Source: Nonomuraea indica
GTDB lineage: Bacteria; Actinomycetota; Actinomycetes; Streptosporangiales; Streptosporangiaceae
DNA length: 64,000 nt
Reading direction: 5' to 3'
Assembly (NCBI RefSeq): GCF_002850745.1
Contig: NZ_KZ559473.1
Coordinates: 1 to 64,000, forward strand
The position numbers and the translations under genes were made by a program. The notes beneath the pieces are model-generated. The model worked only from the letters and a program-made list of their open reading frames with translations, was not told where the DNA came from and made no database searches. Shown here in pieces: positions 8,231-16,359 of the stretch (the stretch's first letter is position 1; each line of letters starts with the position of its first letter).

Positions 8231-9004
8231 ATGTGCGGTAGATACGCCTCGGCGCGCAAGAAGCACGAGCTGCTGGAGGAGTTCCAGGTCGAGCTCGACG
8301 GCGACCCCGACAAGGAGCTGGGGCCCGACTACAACGTGGCGCCGACGAAGAACGTCTACGCCGTGCTCAGCCGGGTGCCCAAGGAGGCCGAGCGGGCGGT
8401 GCGGCAGCTGCGGATCGTGAAGTGGGGCCTGGTGCCGGCCTGGGCCAAGGACCCGTCGATCGGTTCCCGCATGATCAACGCCAGGATCGAGACGGTGGCC
8501 GAGAAACCGTCGTTCCGCCAGGCGTTCGCCAAGCGCCGGTGCCTGCTGCCTGCGGACGGCTACTTCGAGTGGATGCCGGTCGAGGGTGGCAAGGGCGATA
8601 AGTCCGGCAAGGGGGACAAAAAGAAGAAACAGCCTTACTTCATCCGGCCCGAGGATGGCGGGGTACTGGCGATGGCGGGCCTGTACGAGTTCTGGAAGGA
8701 CCCGACGCGCGCCGACGACGACCCGCTCAAGTGGCTGGTCACCTGCACGGTCATCACCACCGACGCCGAGGACGACCTCGGTCGCATCCATGACCGGATG
8801 CCCATGATGATCGAGCGTGAGCGCTGGGCCGACTGGCTGGACCCCAAGCTCACCGACACCGAGGACGCCTCGCGGCTCCTGGTCCCGGCCGACACCGGGC
8901 GGTTGACGGCCGTGCCCGTCTCGACGGCGGTCAACAATGTCCGCAACAACGGGCCCGACCTCATCGAACCGCTCTCACCGGAAGAGGAAAGCGGACTTTT
9001 CTGA
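8231..9004 (+). CDS. SOS response-associated peptidase (HMCES/YedK family)
   Basis: 257-residue SRAP protein. Cys2 (MCGRYAS) is the residue that crosslinks to abasic sites in single-stranded DNA after removal of the initiator Met. Other family landmarks are YNVAPT, RMINARIETV, KRRCLLPADGYFEW and the active-site HDRMP. A Lys/Gly-rich insertion (around GDKSGKGDKKKK) interrupts the domain after YFEW. It shields abasic DNA at replication forks. The same gene neighbours aroA in mycobacteria (Rv3226c), which supports orthology. No clear ribosome-binding site is seen before the ATG. Confidence 0.92.
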   Translation: MCGRYASARKKHELLEEFQVELDGDPDKELGPDYNVAPTKNVYAVLSRVPKEAERAVRQLRIVKWGLVPAWAKDPSIGSRMINARIETVAEKPSFRQAFAKRRCLLPADGYFEWMPVEGGKGDKSGKGDKKKKQPYFIRPEDGGVLAMAGLYEFWKDPTRADDDPLKWLVTCTVITTDAEDDLGRIHDRMPMMIERERWADWLDPKLTDTEDASRLLVPADTGRLTAVPVSTAVNNVRNNGPDLIEPLSPEEESGLF

Positions 9005-9156
9005 TGTGTAAAAACAATGCCAAGCGGGCATCCGGTGAGGAAAGCGGTGGATCCGTTCATCGGGTTCCACCGCGCATCACCCCCTCATGAGCGCCGCGCG
9101 GGACATCCGGGGAGTCCTCGCGGCGGACTGTCCCTATGTCCCGGAGGTGCGGATTC

Positions 9157-9489
9157 GTGGATGCCACGTCCGCTCGTCAGCGTTTGGAGAAGATGCTCGC
9201 CGACCTCGACCGGTCGATCGGGGTGCTCCAGGGAGACCCCGTCGCCGTGCGCGATCGCTCCGCGGCCGACGCGGGGTCGGACCTGAGCGACGCCGACCGC
9301 GCCCAGGCCATGCTCACCGTCGCGACCGCGCACCGGCGGGCCGTGCTCGACGCGCTCAAGCGCCTGGACGAGGGCAGCTACGGCCGGTGCGTCGACTGCG
9401 CCCGGCCGGTGCCCGAGGGCCGGCTGGAGGCGCGGCCCGAGGCGGCGCGGTGCGTGCAGTGCCAGGGCAGGCGCGAACGGCGCCGCTGA
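9157..9489 (+). CDS. DksA/TraR-type zinc-finger protein
   Basis: 110 residues: an N-terminal helical region (coiled-coil-like, RQRLEKMLADLDRSIGVL and AMLTVATAHRRAVLDALKRLDEG) and a C-terminal C4 zinc finger, GRCVDCARPVPEGRLEARPEAARCVQC (broken at its centre by the usual 17-residue loop). DksA-family proteins bind the RNA polymerase secondary channel, but short actinobacterial versions are largely uncharacterised. I chose GTG 9157 because GGAGG stands 9 bases upstream; ATG 9136 has none. Confidence 0.8.
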   Translation: MDATSARQRLEKMLADLDRSIGVLQGDPVAVRDRSAADAGSDLSDADRAQAMLTVATAHRRAVLDALKRLDEGSYGRCVDCARPVPEGRLEARPEAARCVQCQGRRERRR

Positions 9490-9495
9490 CCGCCG

Positions 9496-10239
9496 TCAGG
9501 AGACCTTGCGGGCGCTGGCGACCAGATGGATGCCGACCGTGTCGTCGTCGTCCGGGTGCGCCTCCAGCTCGGTGCGCACCAGCCAGTTGAGCGCCCGGGT
9601 GCCGGAGCCCAGCACATGGTCGACGGTGGACGGCGACAACACCGTGCGCGGCCGTACCCACTCGACCTCCAGCCCCGCGCCCATGAGGAGCTCGCGGAGC
9701 TGACCGCTGCTGAAGCAGCGCGTGATGCTGCCGTCGGGCCAGGGCACCAGCATGACCTCGCCCGTCTGCCGCAGGTGCTGCCACTGGCCCTGCTCGGCCA
9801 GGATCGCCATGCCCAGCACCAGCGAGTCGACGCAGACCAGAGTCCGCCCGCCCGGCCGCAGCACCCGCGCCACGTCGCTCATCGCCGACTCGGCCATCAG
9901 CTCGATCGACATCGCCCGCTCCTCGGCGAGCACCGCGTCGACGCTCTCGTCGGGCAGGAACGCCAGGTCGTCAGCCCGGACCGACCGCACCCGCTCAGCG
10001 TCGCGCAGCCGCGACTGCCCCTCGGCGGCCCGCCGCCAGTCGAGCACCTCGATCACCCGGTGGCCGGCTCTGGCGGCCTGACCGGACCAGCGGCCCCGGC
10101 CGCCGGACAGGTCGAGCACCACGGAGGGTTCGCCGGGTAGCCATCGGCTCAGTTGCTCCTCGACGACGGCTCGATAGAAGGTCCAGTACGGTCCGAGCGT
10201 CCCTGAGCCGTTCAGTTCCTCGGCCGGAATGGGCAGCAC
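9496..10239 (-). CDS. Class I SAM-dependent methyltransferase
   Basis: 247 residues with a Rossmann-type SAM site: motif I is VLDLSGGRGRWSGQA, the acidic motif II region IEVLDWRRA follows, then RADDLAFLPDESVDAVLAE and ARVLRPGGRTLVCVDSLVLG (motif post-III). The substrate is unknown. It is divergent from sigR, about 120 bases away, and so may be read from the same intergenic region. Confidence 0.78.
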   Translation of the reverse strand: MLPIPAEELNGSGTLGPYWTFYRAVVEEQLSRWLPGEPSVVLDLSGGRGRWSGQAARAGHRVIEVLDWRRAAEGQSRLRDAERVRSVRADDLAFLPDESVDAVLAEERAMSIELMAESAMSDVARVLRPGGRTLVCVDSLVLGMAILAEQGQWQHLRQTGEVMLVPWPDGSITRCFSSGQLRELLMGAGLEVEWVRPRTVLSPSTVDHVLGSGTRALNWLVRTELEAHPDDDDTVGIHLVASARKVS

Positions 10240-10325
10240 ACGCGACTCCTGGGTTCCGGAAATGGCTACCAGCCGGTACGTATGGTTTTCCCCGCACCGG
10301 GTCGTTCGTCACCTTCTATCTTGCG

Positions 10326-10351
10326 GGAACAGACGAGGGGGCGGGCGTGTT
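10326..10351 (+). promoter_or_regulatory. Candidate SigR-type autoregulatory promoter
   Basis: GGAAC at 10326-10330 and GTT at 10349-10351 (followed by G) are separated by exactly 18 bases. This fits the GGAAT-N18-GTT consensus of SigR-dependent promoters, with one change in the -35 box. A start point 7-10 bases downstream would fall at or just before ATG 10361, the start of the long SigR isoform. Confidence 0.72.
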
Positions 10352-10360
10352 GCGACGAGC

Positions 10361-10480
10361 ATGCTCACATTGCTCGAACCTCTCCCCGGTGACCAGCCGG
10401 TGCTTGACGAGCGGGTATTCTCGCCTGAGTACGGTGTCCCGCCACGTTCGGCCACCGGTGATCTTAGGGGGGTGGGCCCG
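10361..10480 (+). other. In-frame N-terminal extension of SigR (SigR'-type isoform)
   Basis: The sigR frame is open for 40 more codons upstream of the preferred short start, beginning with ATG 10361 (MLTLLEPLPGDQPVLDERVF). In Streptomyces coelicolor the SigR-driven promoter gives a longer, unstable isoform, SigR'. The promoter just upstream here would yield a leaderless or near-leaderless mRNA starting at this ATG, so the same arrangement is inferred. Confidence 0.6.
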
Positions 10481-11077
10481 GTGCCCGCGACAGGCGCGGA
10501 GACTCTGCAACAGCGGAGCGAGCGGTTCGAGCGCGAAGCCATGCCCTACCTCGAGCAGCTCTACTCGGCCGCGCTCCGGATGACCCGGAACCCCGCCGAC
10601 GCCGAGGACCTGCTGCAGGAGACGTTCGCCAAGGCGTTCGCCTCCTTCCACCAGTTCCAGATAGGCACCAACCTCAAGGCGTGGCTCTACCGCATCCTGA
10701 CCAACACGTTCATCAACAGCTACCGCAAGAAGCAGCGCGAGCCCAAGCAGTCCGGCACCGAGGAGATCGAGGACTGGCAGCTCGCGCGGGCGGAGTCGCA
10801 CACCTCGACCGGCCTGAAGTCCGCCGAGGTCGAGGCGCTGGAGCACCTGCCCGACGGTGACATCAAGGAGGCGCTGGCGGCGCTTCCCGAAGAGTTCAGG
10901 ATCGCGGTCTACCTCGCCGATGTCGAAGGTTTCCCCTACAAGGAGATCGCCGAGATCATGGGCACCCCGATCGGCACGGTGATGTCGAGGCTCCACCGCG
11001 GCCGCAGGCAACTGCGCACGCACCTCGAGGACTACGCCCGCGAGCGTGGCCTGGTCCCGGCGGAGGGATCCAAATGA
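10481..11077 (+). CDS. sigR: ECF RNA polymerase sigma factor SigR
   Basis: Group 4 sigma factor for thiol-oxidative stress. Region 2 (LYSAALRMTRNPADAEDLLQ, then ETFAKAFASF and NLKAWLYRILTNTFINSYRK) and region 4 (ALPEEFRIAVYLADVEGFPY, then KEIAEIMGTPIGTVMSRLHR) are nearly those of S. coelicolor SigR and of mycobacterial SigH. The short form starts at GTG 10481 (or GTG 10472), with AGGGGGG ahead of it. The stop overlaps the rsrA start by 4 bases, so sigma factor and anti-sigma factor are translationally coupled. Autoregulation is suggested by the upstream GGAAC-N18-GTT element. Confidence 0.93.
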   Translation: MPATGAETLQQRSERFEREAMPYLEQLYSAALRMTRNPADAEDLLQETFAKAFASFHQFQIGTNLKAWLYRILTNTFINSYRKKQREPKQSGTEEIEDWQLARAESHTSTGLKSAEVEALEHLPDGDIKEALAALPEEFRIAVYLADVEGFPYKEIAEIMGTPIGTVMSRLHRGRRQLRTHLEDYARERGLVPAEGSK

Positions 11078-11340
11078 GCTGTGGAAAACCGCACGAGACG
11101 GACTGTCGTGAGGTGCTCGACAAGGTCTACGCCTATCTCGACGGCGAGCTCGAGGAGGGCGACTGCGTCGACATCCGGGTGCATCTCGACGAGTGCGGCC
11201 CGTGCCTGCAGGAGTACGACCTCGACAAGGTCATCAAGCAGCTCGTGGCCAAGCACTGCGGCTGCGACCCGCTCCCGGGTGACCTGAGGTCCAAGGTGCT
11301 CGCGCGCATCGCGCAGGTGAGGGCGGACCTGTCCGACTAG
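11074..11340 (+). CDS. rsrA: Zinc-binding anti-sigma factor RsrA
   Basis: 88-residue ZAS-family anti-sigma factor. The redox zinc ligands of RsrA are all in place: Cys3, His7 and Cys11 near the N-terminus, and HLDECGPC (HxxxCxxC). Disulfide formation on oxidation ejects zinc and releases SigR. It starts with ATGA overlapping the sigR stop. The N-terminus MSCGKPHETDC is almost identical to the S. coelicolor protein. Confidence 0.94.
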   Translation: MSCGKPHETDCREVLDKVYAYLDGELEEGDCVDIRVHLDECGPCLQEYDLDKVIKQLVAKHCGCDPLPGDLRSKVLARIAQVRADLSD

Positions 11341-11349
11341 GATTCACCC

Positions 11350-12288
11350 ATGCGCGTGCTCGTGACCGGGGGTGCCGGTTTCATCGGGTCCAATCTCGTC
11401 GACCGCCTGCTGGCCGAGGGCCATGACGTGGTGGCGGTGGACGACCTGTCCTCCGGCACCGGCGACAACCTCGCCCAGGCCGCCGCGAGCGACAGGTTCG
11501 CGCTGCGGGTGCTCGACATCTGCGACCCGTCGCTGGCCGACCTGGCCGCCGAGGTGCGTCCCGAGGTGATCTGCCACCTGGCGGCGCAGATCAGCGTGCG
11601 GCGGAGCGTCGCCGACCCGATGCGCGACGCGCGGGTCAACGTCGAGGGCACCGCGTCGGTGCTGACGGCGGCCCATCGCGGCGGCGCGCGCAAGGTGGTC
11701 TACGCCTCCTCCGTCGCCGTCTACGGCCGGCCGGCCACGATCCCGGTGCCCGGCGACGCGCCGGTCGACCCCCGCTCGCCGTACGCGGCCTCCAAGCTGA
11801 GCGGCGAGACCTACCTCGCCACGTTCCGCGCGCTCCACGGCATCGAATACACCACGCTGGTGCTCTCCAACGTCTACGGCCCGCGCCAGTCGCCCGAGGG
11901 CGAGGCCGGAGTGGTGGCGATCTTCACCGACGCGTTGCTCGGCGGCACGCCGACGGTGGTCCACGGCGACGGCACCCAGACCCGCGACTACGTCTACGTC
12001 GACGACGTTGTCGACGGCTTCGTCAGGGCCTGCGGCTCGCGGGGCGACGGGCGGCGCTTCAACCTCGGCACCGGCATCCAGACCACCGACCGCCGGCTCC
12101 ACTCGCTCATCGCCGACGCGGCGGGCGGCCCGGACAAACCCGGCTTCGCCCAGCCCCGGCCGGGCGACCTGCCCGCGATGGCGGTCGATCCGGTGCCGGC
12201 CTTCGAAGGGCTCGACTGGGAGCCGCGCACCGACCTCGCCACCGGGCTCAAGCACACCGTCGAATGGGCCCGGAGTCGCCGCAGGTAG
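11350..12288 (+). CDS. NAD-dependent epimerase/dehydratase (extended SDR)
   Basis: 312 residues. The N-terminal GGAGFIGSNLVDRLL is the NAD-binding GxxGxxG, followed by VDDLSSG, and the catalytic YxxxK is SPYAASKLSGE with Ser in YASSVAVYG upstream. Closest by eye to UDP-glucose 4-epimerase-like enzymes; the sugar substrate is not known. It begins 9 bases after rsrA stops, so it can be cotranscribed with sigR-rsrA and rise under disulfide stress. Confidence 0.82.
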   Translation: MRVLVTGGAGFIGSNLVDRLLAEGHDVVAVDDLSSGTGDNLAQAAASDRFALRVLDICDPSLADLAAEVRPEVICHLAAQISVRRSVADPMRDARVNVEGTASVLTAAHRGGARKVVYASSVAVYGRPATIPVPGDAPVDPRSPYAASKLSGETYLATFRALHGIEYTTLVLSNVYGPRQSPEGEAGVVAIFTDALLGGTPTVVHGDGTQTRDYVYVDDVVDGFVRACGSRGDGRRFNLGTGIQTTDRRLHSLIADAAGGPDKPGFAQPRPGDLPAMAVDPVPAFEGLDWEPRTDLATGLKHTVEWARSRRR

Positions 12289-12385
12289 TGGCTTGATTAC
12301 GCTTTGCTTGCGATTCGCGACTCCGCCGGTGCGGCGACGCCGTCTTCTGTAGCGTGAGCCGCAGACTTCGATGGGGAGGCACCGG

Positions 12386-12499
12386 ATGTCCACAGTGATG
12401 CTCGCCCGGCTTTTCGCGGCCCTGACGCTGATCGCTCCTGTCGCGCTGCTGATGACCGGTGACGGAGGGCTCTTCCCGCCCGGGGTGTCCTGGACCTGA
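12386..12499 (+). CDS. 37-residue single-pass membrane mini-protein
   Basis: A short reading frame with a very good ribosome-binding site (GGGGAGG, six to seven bases before ATG 12386) encodes MSTVMLARLFAALTLIAPVA followed by LLMTGDGGLFPPGVSWT. Residues 5-23 form one hydrophobic helix; the tail is short and Gly/Pro-rich. It stops 20 bases before the HD-GYP protein gene on the same strand. I recognise no family. It could be a small subunit of the adjacent membrane phosphodiesterases or a leader peptide; only the ribosome-binding site, hydrophobicity and position support it as a gene. Confidence 0.6.
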   Translation: MSTVMLARLFAALTLIAPVALLMTGDGGLFPPGVSWT

Positions 12500-12519
12500 C
12501 CGACCCGTGAGGGGCCGCA

Positions 12520-13875
12520 ATGCGTGATCTGTCGTGGCCGGCGAGGGTCTACCTGCTGGCCGTCATCGGCGTGGCGGCGCTGATGCTCTGGCACGGCCTG
12601 TCCTCCCGCGCCGACCTGCTGGCGCCCGAGCGGGTCGGCACGCTGCTCGTGCTCATCCTGCTGTTCCTCGTCTGCGAGTCGATGCCGACGCTGCTCAACG
12701 TGGAGCAGTTCGCCGTGTCGGTCAGCTTCTCGGCCGCGCTCGCCGCCGTGGTGCTGATCGGGCCCGAGGGCACGGCGCTGGTCGGGTTCACCGCGGTGCT
12801 GAGCGTGCGGCCGGGGCTGCCTCTGGTCAAACGGCTGTTCAACGGCGCGCAGTTCGCGATCTGCGGCACCGTGGCCGGCTGGGTCTACCTCCACCTCGGC
12901 GGCAGGACCGGCGTGCCGGCCGCCAACGCGTTCGACGAGCTCATCGGTCCCTACGCCGCCGCGACCGCCGTCTTCGTGCCGCTGAACATCGTGCTCACCC
13001 TCACCATGATCCGCCTGGCGACCGGGTCGGGCACCATGGCGATGCCGGTGCGCGGCATGGTGCAGTTCTTGTTGTCCTACCTGGGTTACGGCACGTTCGG
13101 GCTGCTGGTGGCCGGGCTGTGGGCGACGGTGCAGTCCATCTCGGCGGTGCTCGTGCTGCTGCCGCTGTTCGTCGCGCGCTGGGCGTTCGGCCAGTACCAC
13201 GCCCAGCAGCGCTCGTACGACGCCACGATCGCGGCCCTGTGCCAGGCGGTCGAGACCAAGGACTACTACACCCGGGGCCACTGCACCCGCGTCTCCAGGG
13301 CCTCCACGATGATCGCCGAGGAGATCGGCATGGGCCGGGAACGGCTGCGGGCCATCGGCTACGCCGGCATGCTGCACGACGTCGGCAAGCTGGGCGTGCC
13401 GACCAAGGTGCTGCAGAAGGAGGGGCCGCTCACCGAGGAGGAGTTCGCGGCCATCCAGCTCCACCCGATGCGCGGGCTGGAGATCGTGCGCGGCATCGAC
13501 TTCCTCGACGAGGCCTACGCCGGCATCATGCACCACCACGAGCGTCACGACGGCAAGGGCTATCCCATGGGGCTGGCCGGTGACGAGATCCCGGAGTTCG
13601 CCCGGATCATCGCGGTGGCCGACGCCTTCGACTCGATGACCTCCGACCGGTCCTACCGCGGGGCGCGGCCGGTGGAGGTGGCCGTGCGGGAGCTGCACAA
13701 GGGCGCCGGCACCCAGTTCGACCCGGTCATGGTGACGGCGTTCGTCAAGGCGCTGCAACGCCGGCCGTGGCAGCCGCCCCGGCGCGTCGAGCCGCCGCCG
13801 CCCGAGGTCGACGAGACCCCCATCAAGGATCACGACGACCCCACGATGCCGATCGAAGTGGTGAGCGGGCCGTGA
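12520..13875 (+). CDS. Membrane HD-GYP domain protein (putative c-di-GMP phosphodiesterase)
   Basis: 451 residues. The N-terminal ~220 residues hold several transmembrane helices (for example VYLLAVIGVAALMLW, TLLVLILLFLVCESMPTLL, VLVLLPLFVARW). A cytoplasmic HD-GYP domain follows: TRGHCTRVSRASTMIAEEIG, MLHDVGKLGVP and HHHERHDGKGYPMGLAGDEI with the GYP motif, then RIIAVADAFDSMTSDRSYR. HD-GYP enzymes cleave cyclic dinucleotides. A Pro-rich tail of about 30 residues ends the protein. The next gene overlaps its stop (GTGA) and is a paralogue, so the two products probably act together. Confidence 0.85.
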   Translation: MRDLSWPARVYLLAVIGVAALMLWHGLSSRADLLAPERVGTLLVLILLFLVCESMPTLLNVEQFAVSVSFSAALAAVVLIGPEGTALVGFTAVLSVRPGLPLVKRLFNGAQFAICGTVAGWVYLHLGGRTGVPAANAFDELIGPYAAATAVFVPLNIVLTLTMIRLATGSGTMAMPVRGMVQFLLSYLGYGTFGLLVAGLWATVQSISAVLVLLPLFVARWAFGQYHAQQRSYDATIAALCQAVETKDYYTRGHCTRVSRASTMIAEEIGMGRERLRAIGYAGMLHDVGKLGVPTKVLQKEGPLTEEEFAAIQLHPMRGLEIVRGIDFLDEAYAGIMHHHERHDGKGYPMGLAGDEIPEFARIIAVADAFDSMTSDRSYRGARPVEVAVRELHKGAGTQFDPVMVTAFVKALQRRPWQPPRRVEPPPPEVDETPIKDHDDPTMPIEVVSGP

Positions 13876-15137
13876 CGCGGGCCTGGCAGGGGCTCGACTC
13901 GGGGCAGTTGCTGCTCATCTGCGGCGCCGGGCTGGTCGCCGTGGCCGGGGTGGCGCACACGGCCGCCACCGGCCTCGGCCACCCGGAGGTCGCGATCGGG
14001 TTCGGCGCGCTGATCGCCATCGGCGAGCTGGCCCGGCTGACCATGCCCGGCAACCGGGAGGTCGCGCCGATCGGCGCGGCCGCCGCGCTCGGCTACACGC
14101 TGCTGCTCGACCTCAGCAGCCAGCAGCTCCACCACTCGGCGCTGCAGGTGGTGGCGGTGATCGCGGTCGGCATGATCGCGGGAGCGCTGCCCCACCTGGC
14201 GGTCGGCCGGCCGCCGCGCCTCGACGCGATGGCGCGGCGGCTGCTCACCGGGGCGTTGCTCGCCTTCGCCTTCCGCCCGCTGGCCGACCCGCTCTACCAG
14301 CTCACCCAGGAGCCCACCCGCACCTGGTGGCCCGCCCTCGGCGTGATGGTGGTGCTGACCACGCTCGCGTCGCTCATCGACGTGCTGGTGGCCGCGATGC
14401 TGCGGGCCGAGCAGGTGCGCACCGCGTTCCGGGTGGCGGTGCGCGACGAGCTCAACATGGCCTTCCCGCTGGGCGCCGCGGTGGCCGCCTCCGGCGTGCT
14501 GCTCGCCCTGGCCACGCACAGCATGGACCTCGTGGCGCTGCTCGTCTTCGCCGCGCCGTTGCTGGTCACCCAGGTGGCCTTCCGCAAGTACGCCGGCATC
14601 CGGGCCACCTACCTGCAGACCGTACGGGCCCTTTCGCGGGTCACCGAGGTCGGCGGCTACGTCGAGCCCGGCCACTCGCGGCGGGTGAGCCGCCTGGCCG
14701 TGGCGGTGGGCCGGGAGCTCGGCATGGCGGAGCCGGAGCTGCTGGAGCTGGAGTACGCGGCGCTCATGCACGACATCGGCCAGCTCTCGCTGAGCGACCC
14801 CATCCCGGGCGGCGCGACCGTGCTGACCGACCCGCGGCAGGCCCGCCGCATCGCCGAGCTGGGCGCCGAGGTGATCAAGCAGACGGGGGTGCTCGACCGG
14901 GTGGCCGACGTGGTGCGGCACCAGTGCGACGTGATCGGCGACGATCCGCCGCTGTCGAGCCGCATCATCAAGGTGGCCAACGCCTACGACGACCTGGTGG
15001 GCGGCTCGACCGACCGCGACCGGGCCGGGGCCGCGCTCGAGCGGCTGCGCCTGGCCGCGGGCACCGCCTACGACCCGGCCGTCATCGAGGCGGCGGCTCG
15101 GGTGGTCGACCGGCTGCACGCCGTCAACCGGCTGTAG
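13872..15137 (+). CDS. Membrane HD-domain protein, degenerate paralogue of the upstream HD-GYP gene
   Basis: 421 residues, starting at GTG 13872 inside the upstream stop (GTGA). About seven hydrophobic helices come first. The HD part has GHSRRVSRLAVAVGRELGM and ALMHDIGQLSLSD, so the HD dyad is kept, but the segment aligned with HHERHDGKGYP reads RHQCDVIGDDPPLSS and lacks GYP. It may be catalytically weak or a regulatory partner of the first protein. The overlap argues for coupled translation and a heteromeric complex. Confidence 0.8.
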   Translation: MTRAWQGLDSGQLLLICGAGLVAVAGVAHTAATGLGHPEVAIGFGALIAIGELARLTMPGNREVAPIGAAAALGYTLLLDLSSQQLHHSALQVVAVIAVGMIAGALPHLAVGRPPRLDAMARRLLTGALLAFAFRPLADPLYQLTQEPTRTWWPALGVMVVLTTLASLIDVLVAAMLRAEQVRTAFRVAVRDELNMAFPLGAAVAASGVLLALATHSMDLVALLVFAAPLLVTQVAFRKYAGIRATYLQTVRALSRVTEVGGYVEPGHSRRVSRLAVAVGRELGMAEPELLELEYAALMHDIGQLSLSDPIPGGATVLTDPRQARRIAELGAEVIKQTGVLDRVADVVRHQCDVIGDDPPLSSRIIKVANAYDDLVGGSTDRDRAGAALERLRLAAGTAYDPAVIEAAARVVDRLHAVNRL

Positions 15138-15480
15138 GAGGCCGACGGTCCGGCCCGCGTTCGTGGCGCCGTGGGCACTCCGGCTTCGTGCGGTTCCTGC
15201 GGACGGTCCGGCCCGCGTCCGTGGCGCCGTGGCGTCCCGCCTTTGTGCGGTTCCCACAGACAGCGCTGCGCGGATCGGTGGGTTCGGAGGAACGGGTGCG
15301 TCCCCGCGGCGGTCGTAGGGTGGCTGGCGTGCTCGATCGGACCCGTTCTGGTCGCCGGCCGAGGGGAGACCGGGCGCGGGTCACCGCACGCTCGGGCGCC
15401 GGATCGCGCGGATGGTGCGCGACGGCGCGTGAGGTCCGCTCACGTGGCATTGTTGGATCTCTTGGAAGAGGGGAGTCGCG
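15138..15480 (+). repeat. Gap with a 58-bp tandem duplication
   Basis: No gene is supported in this 343-base gap. Two imperfect 58-base copies start at 15144 and 15202 (each opening GACGGTCCGGCCCGCG) and run to about 15259. The remainder is G+C-rich sequence leading to the GGGGAG ribosome-binding site of the biotinyl-carrier gene at 15481. Confidence 0.7.
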
Positions 15481-15693
15481 GTGGCCGAGGTACGCGCCGA
15501 GATGGTGGCGAACGTGTGGCAGGTCGTCGTCAACGAGGGTGACACCGTCTCCGACGGCGACACGCTGGTCATCCTCGAGTCGATGAAGATGGAGATCCCG
15601 GTCCTGGCCGAGGACGACGGAGTGGTGGCTCAGCTGAAGGTGAGCGAGGGCGACGTGATCCAGGAGGGCGACCTCATCGCGGTCATCGAGTAG
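15481..15693 (+). CDS. Biotinyl/lipoyl-attachment domain mini-protein
   Basis: A 70-residue stand-alone biotin carboxyl carrier-like domain. The modified Lys sits in ESMKMEIPV at mid-protein, between NEGDTVSDGDTLVILE and VSEGDVIQEGDLIAVIE, the two halves of the flattened barrel. It corresponds to mycobacterial Rv3221c (TB7.3), which also lies between sigH/rshA and pdtaS. GTG start with GGGGAG upstream. The partner carboxylase is not in the window. Confidence 0.88.
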   Translation: MAEVRAEMVANVWQVVVNEGDTVSDGDTLVILESMKMEIPVLAEDDGVVAQLKVSEGDVIQEGDLIAVIE

Positions 15694-16063
15694 CGCGCTC
15701 GACGAACCTGGCCCGGTCGACCACCACCCGCTCGATCGTGCCGCGGCCGACCACCTGGTGCCGGTCGCGGGCCACGAACGTGAAGACGAGCCTCCTGCCG
15801 TCGACCTCGGTCAGCTCGGTGGTCACCTCGACGTGGGCGCCGACCGGGCTGGGGAGGAGGTGCTCCATCTCGACCCGGGTGCCGACCGACGTCTCGCCCG
15901 GTCCCAGATGGGCGCGCGTGGCCTCGACGCTGGCCTGCTCGGCGAGCGCCAGCAGGCGGGGCGTGGCCAGCACCGGCACGTCGCCGCTGCCGACCTCCTG
16001 GGCCGTGTCGGTGCGCTCGACCATGATGAGCACCTGCGAGCGGAGACTTGGAGCGAGCGTCAT
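15683..16063 (-). CDS. FlK-like hotdog thioesterase
   Basis: 126 residues, strongly like the fluoroacetyl-CoA thioesterase (FlK) family: TPRLLALAEQASVEATRAHL, GETSVGTRVEMEHLLPSPVG, TFVARDRHQVVGRGTIERVVV. FlK catalytic Thr, Glu and His have plausible counterparts here. Most such proteins are housekeeping acyl-CoA thioesterases and do not act on fluoroacetate, so substrate is left open. The 3' end overlaps the convergent carrier-protein gene by 11 bases. Confidence 0.78.
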   Translation of the reverse strand: MTLAPSLRSQVLIMVERTDTAQEVGSGDVPVLATPRLLALAEQASVEATRAHLGPGETSVGTRVEMEHLLPSPVGAHVEVTTELTEVDGRRLVFTFVARDRHQVVGRGTIERVVVDRARFVERATR

Positions 16064-16266
16064 GACGCCAGCCTACTGGGATCGCTGCGGCGGGCCGGTG
16101 CGCGAGGCGGCCGCCCGAGCGGGAGTCGCACGACCGGGAACGCGGGATGCTGATCTCGTAAAACCCGGACAACTACTGGCATTTGGCTTCAGGATAGGGT
16201 TTGTACGGCTTATGGCATTGATGTGGTGAGTGAGGCGAGTGAGTCGTACACTCTCAAGATTCTGTG

Positions 16267-16339
16267 ACCTCGGTGTTATCTCGCCGCGACACACGTCCGC
16301 TTTGTTGGAGAACCCTGGGGTGCGCGAGATAACCGAGGT
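16267..16339 (+). promoter_or_regulatory. Long inverted repeat upstream of the Ser/Thr kinase gene
   Basis: ACCTCGGTGTTATCTCGC at 16267-16284 is the reverse complement of GCGAGATAACCGAGGT at 16324-16339 apart from a two-base gap. The arms are separated by 39 bases and the right arm ends about 20 bases before the kinase ATG. It may be a paired protein-binding site or a long-range RNA hairpin in the kinase leader. Confidence 0.65.
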
Positions 16340-16359
16340 AGGGGGGTAACGGGGGAGTC

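Noticed and set aside
6608..9004. 798-codon plus-strand frame apparently fusing an unknown protein to the SRAP protein
   Set aside because: The first ~540 codons are antisense to aroA and low in complexity; the real protein starts at ATG 8231 with the obligate Cys2.
10226..10287. GGAAT at 10226 and GGAAAT at 10258 as further SigR-type -35 boxes
   Set aside because: The nearest GTT elements are 21-22 bases away, outside the 16-19 range.
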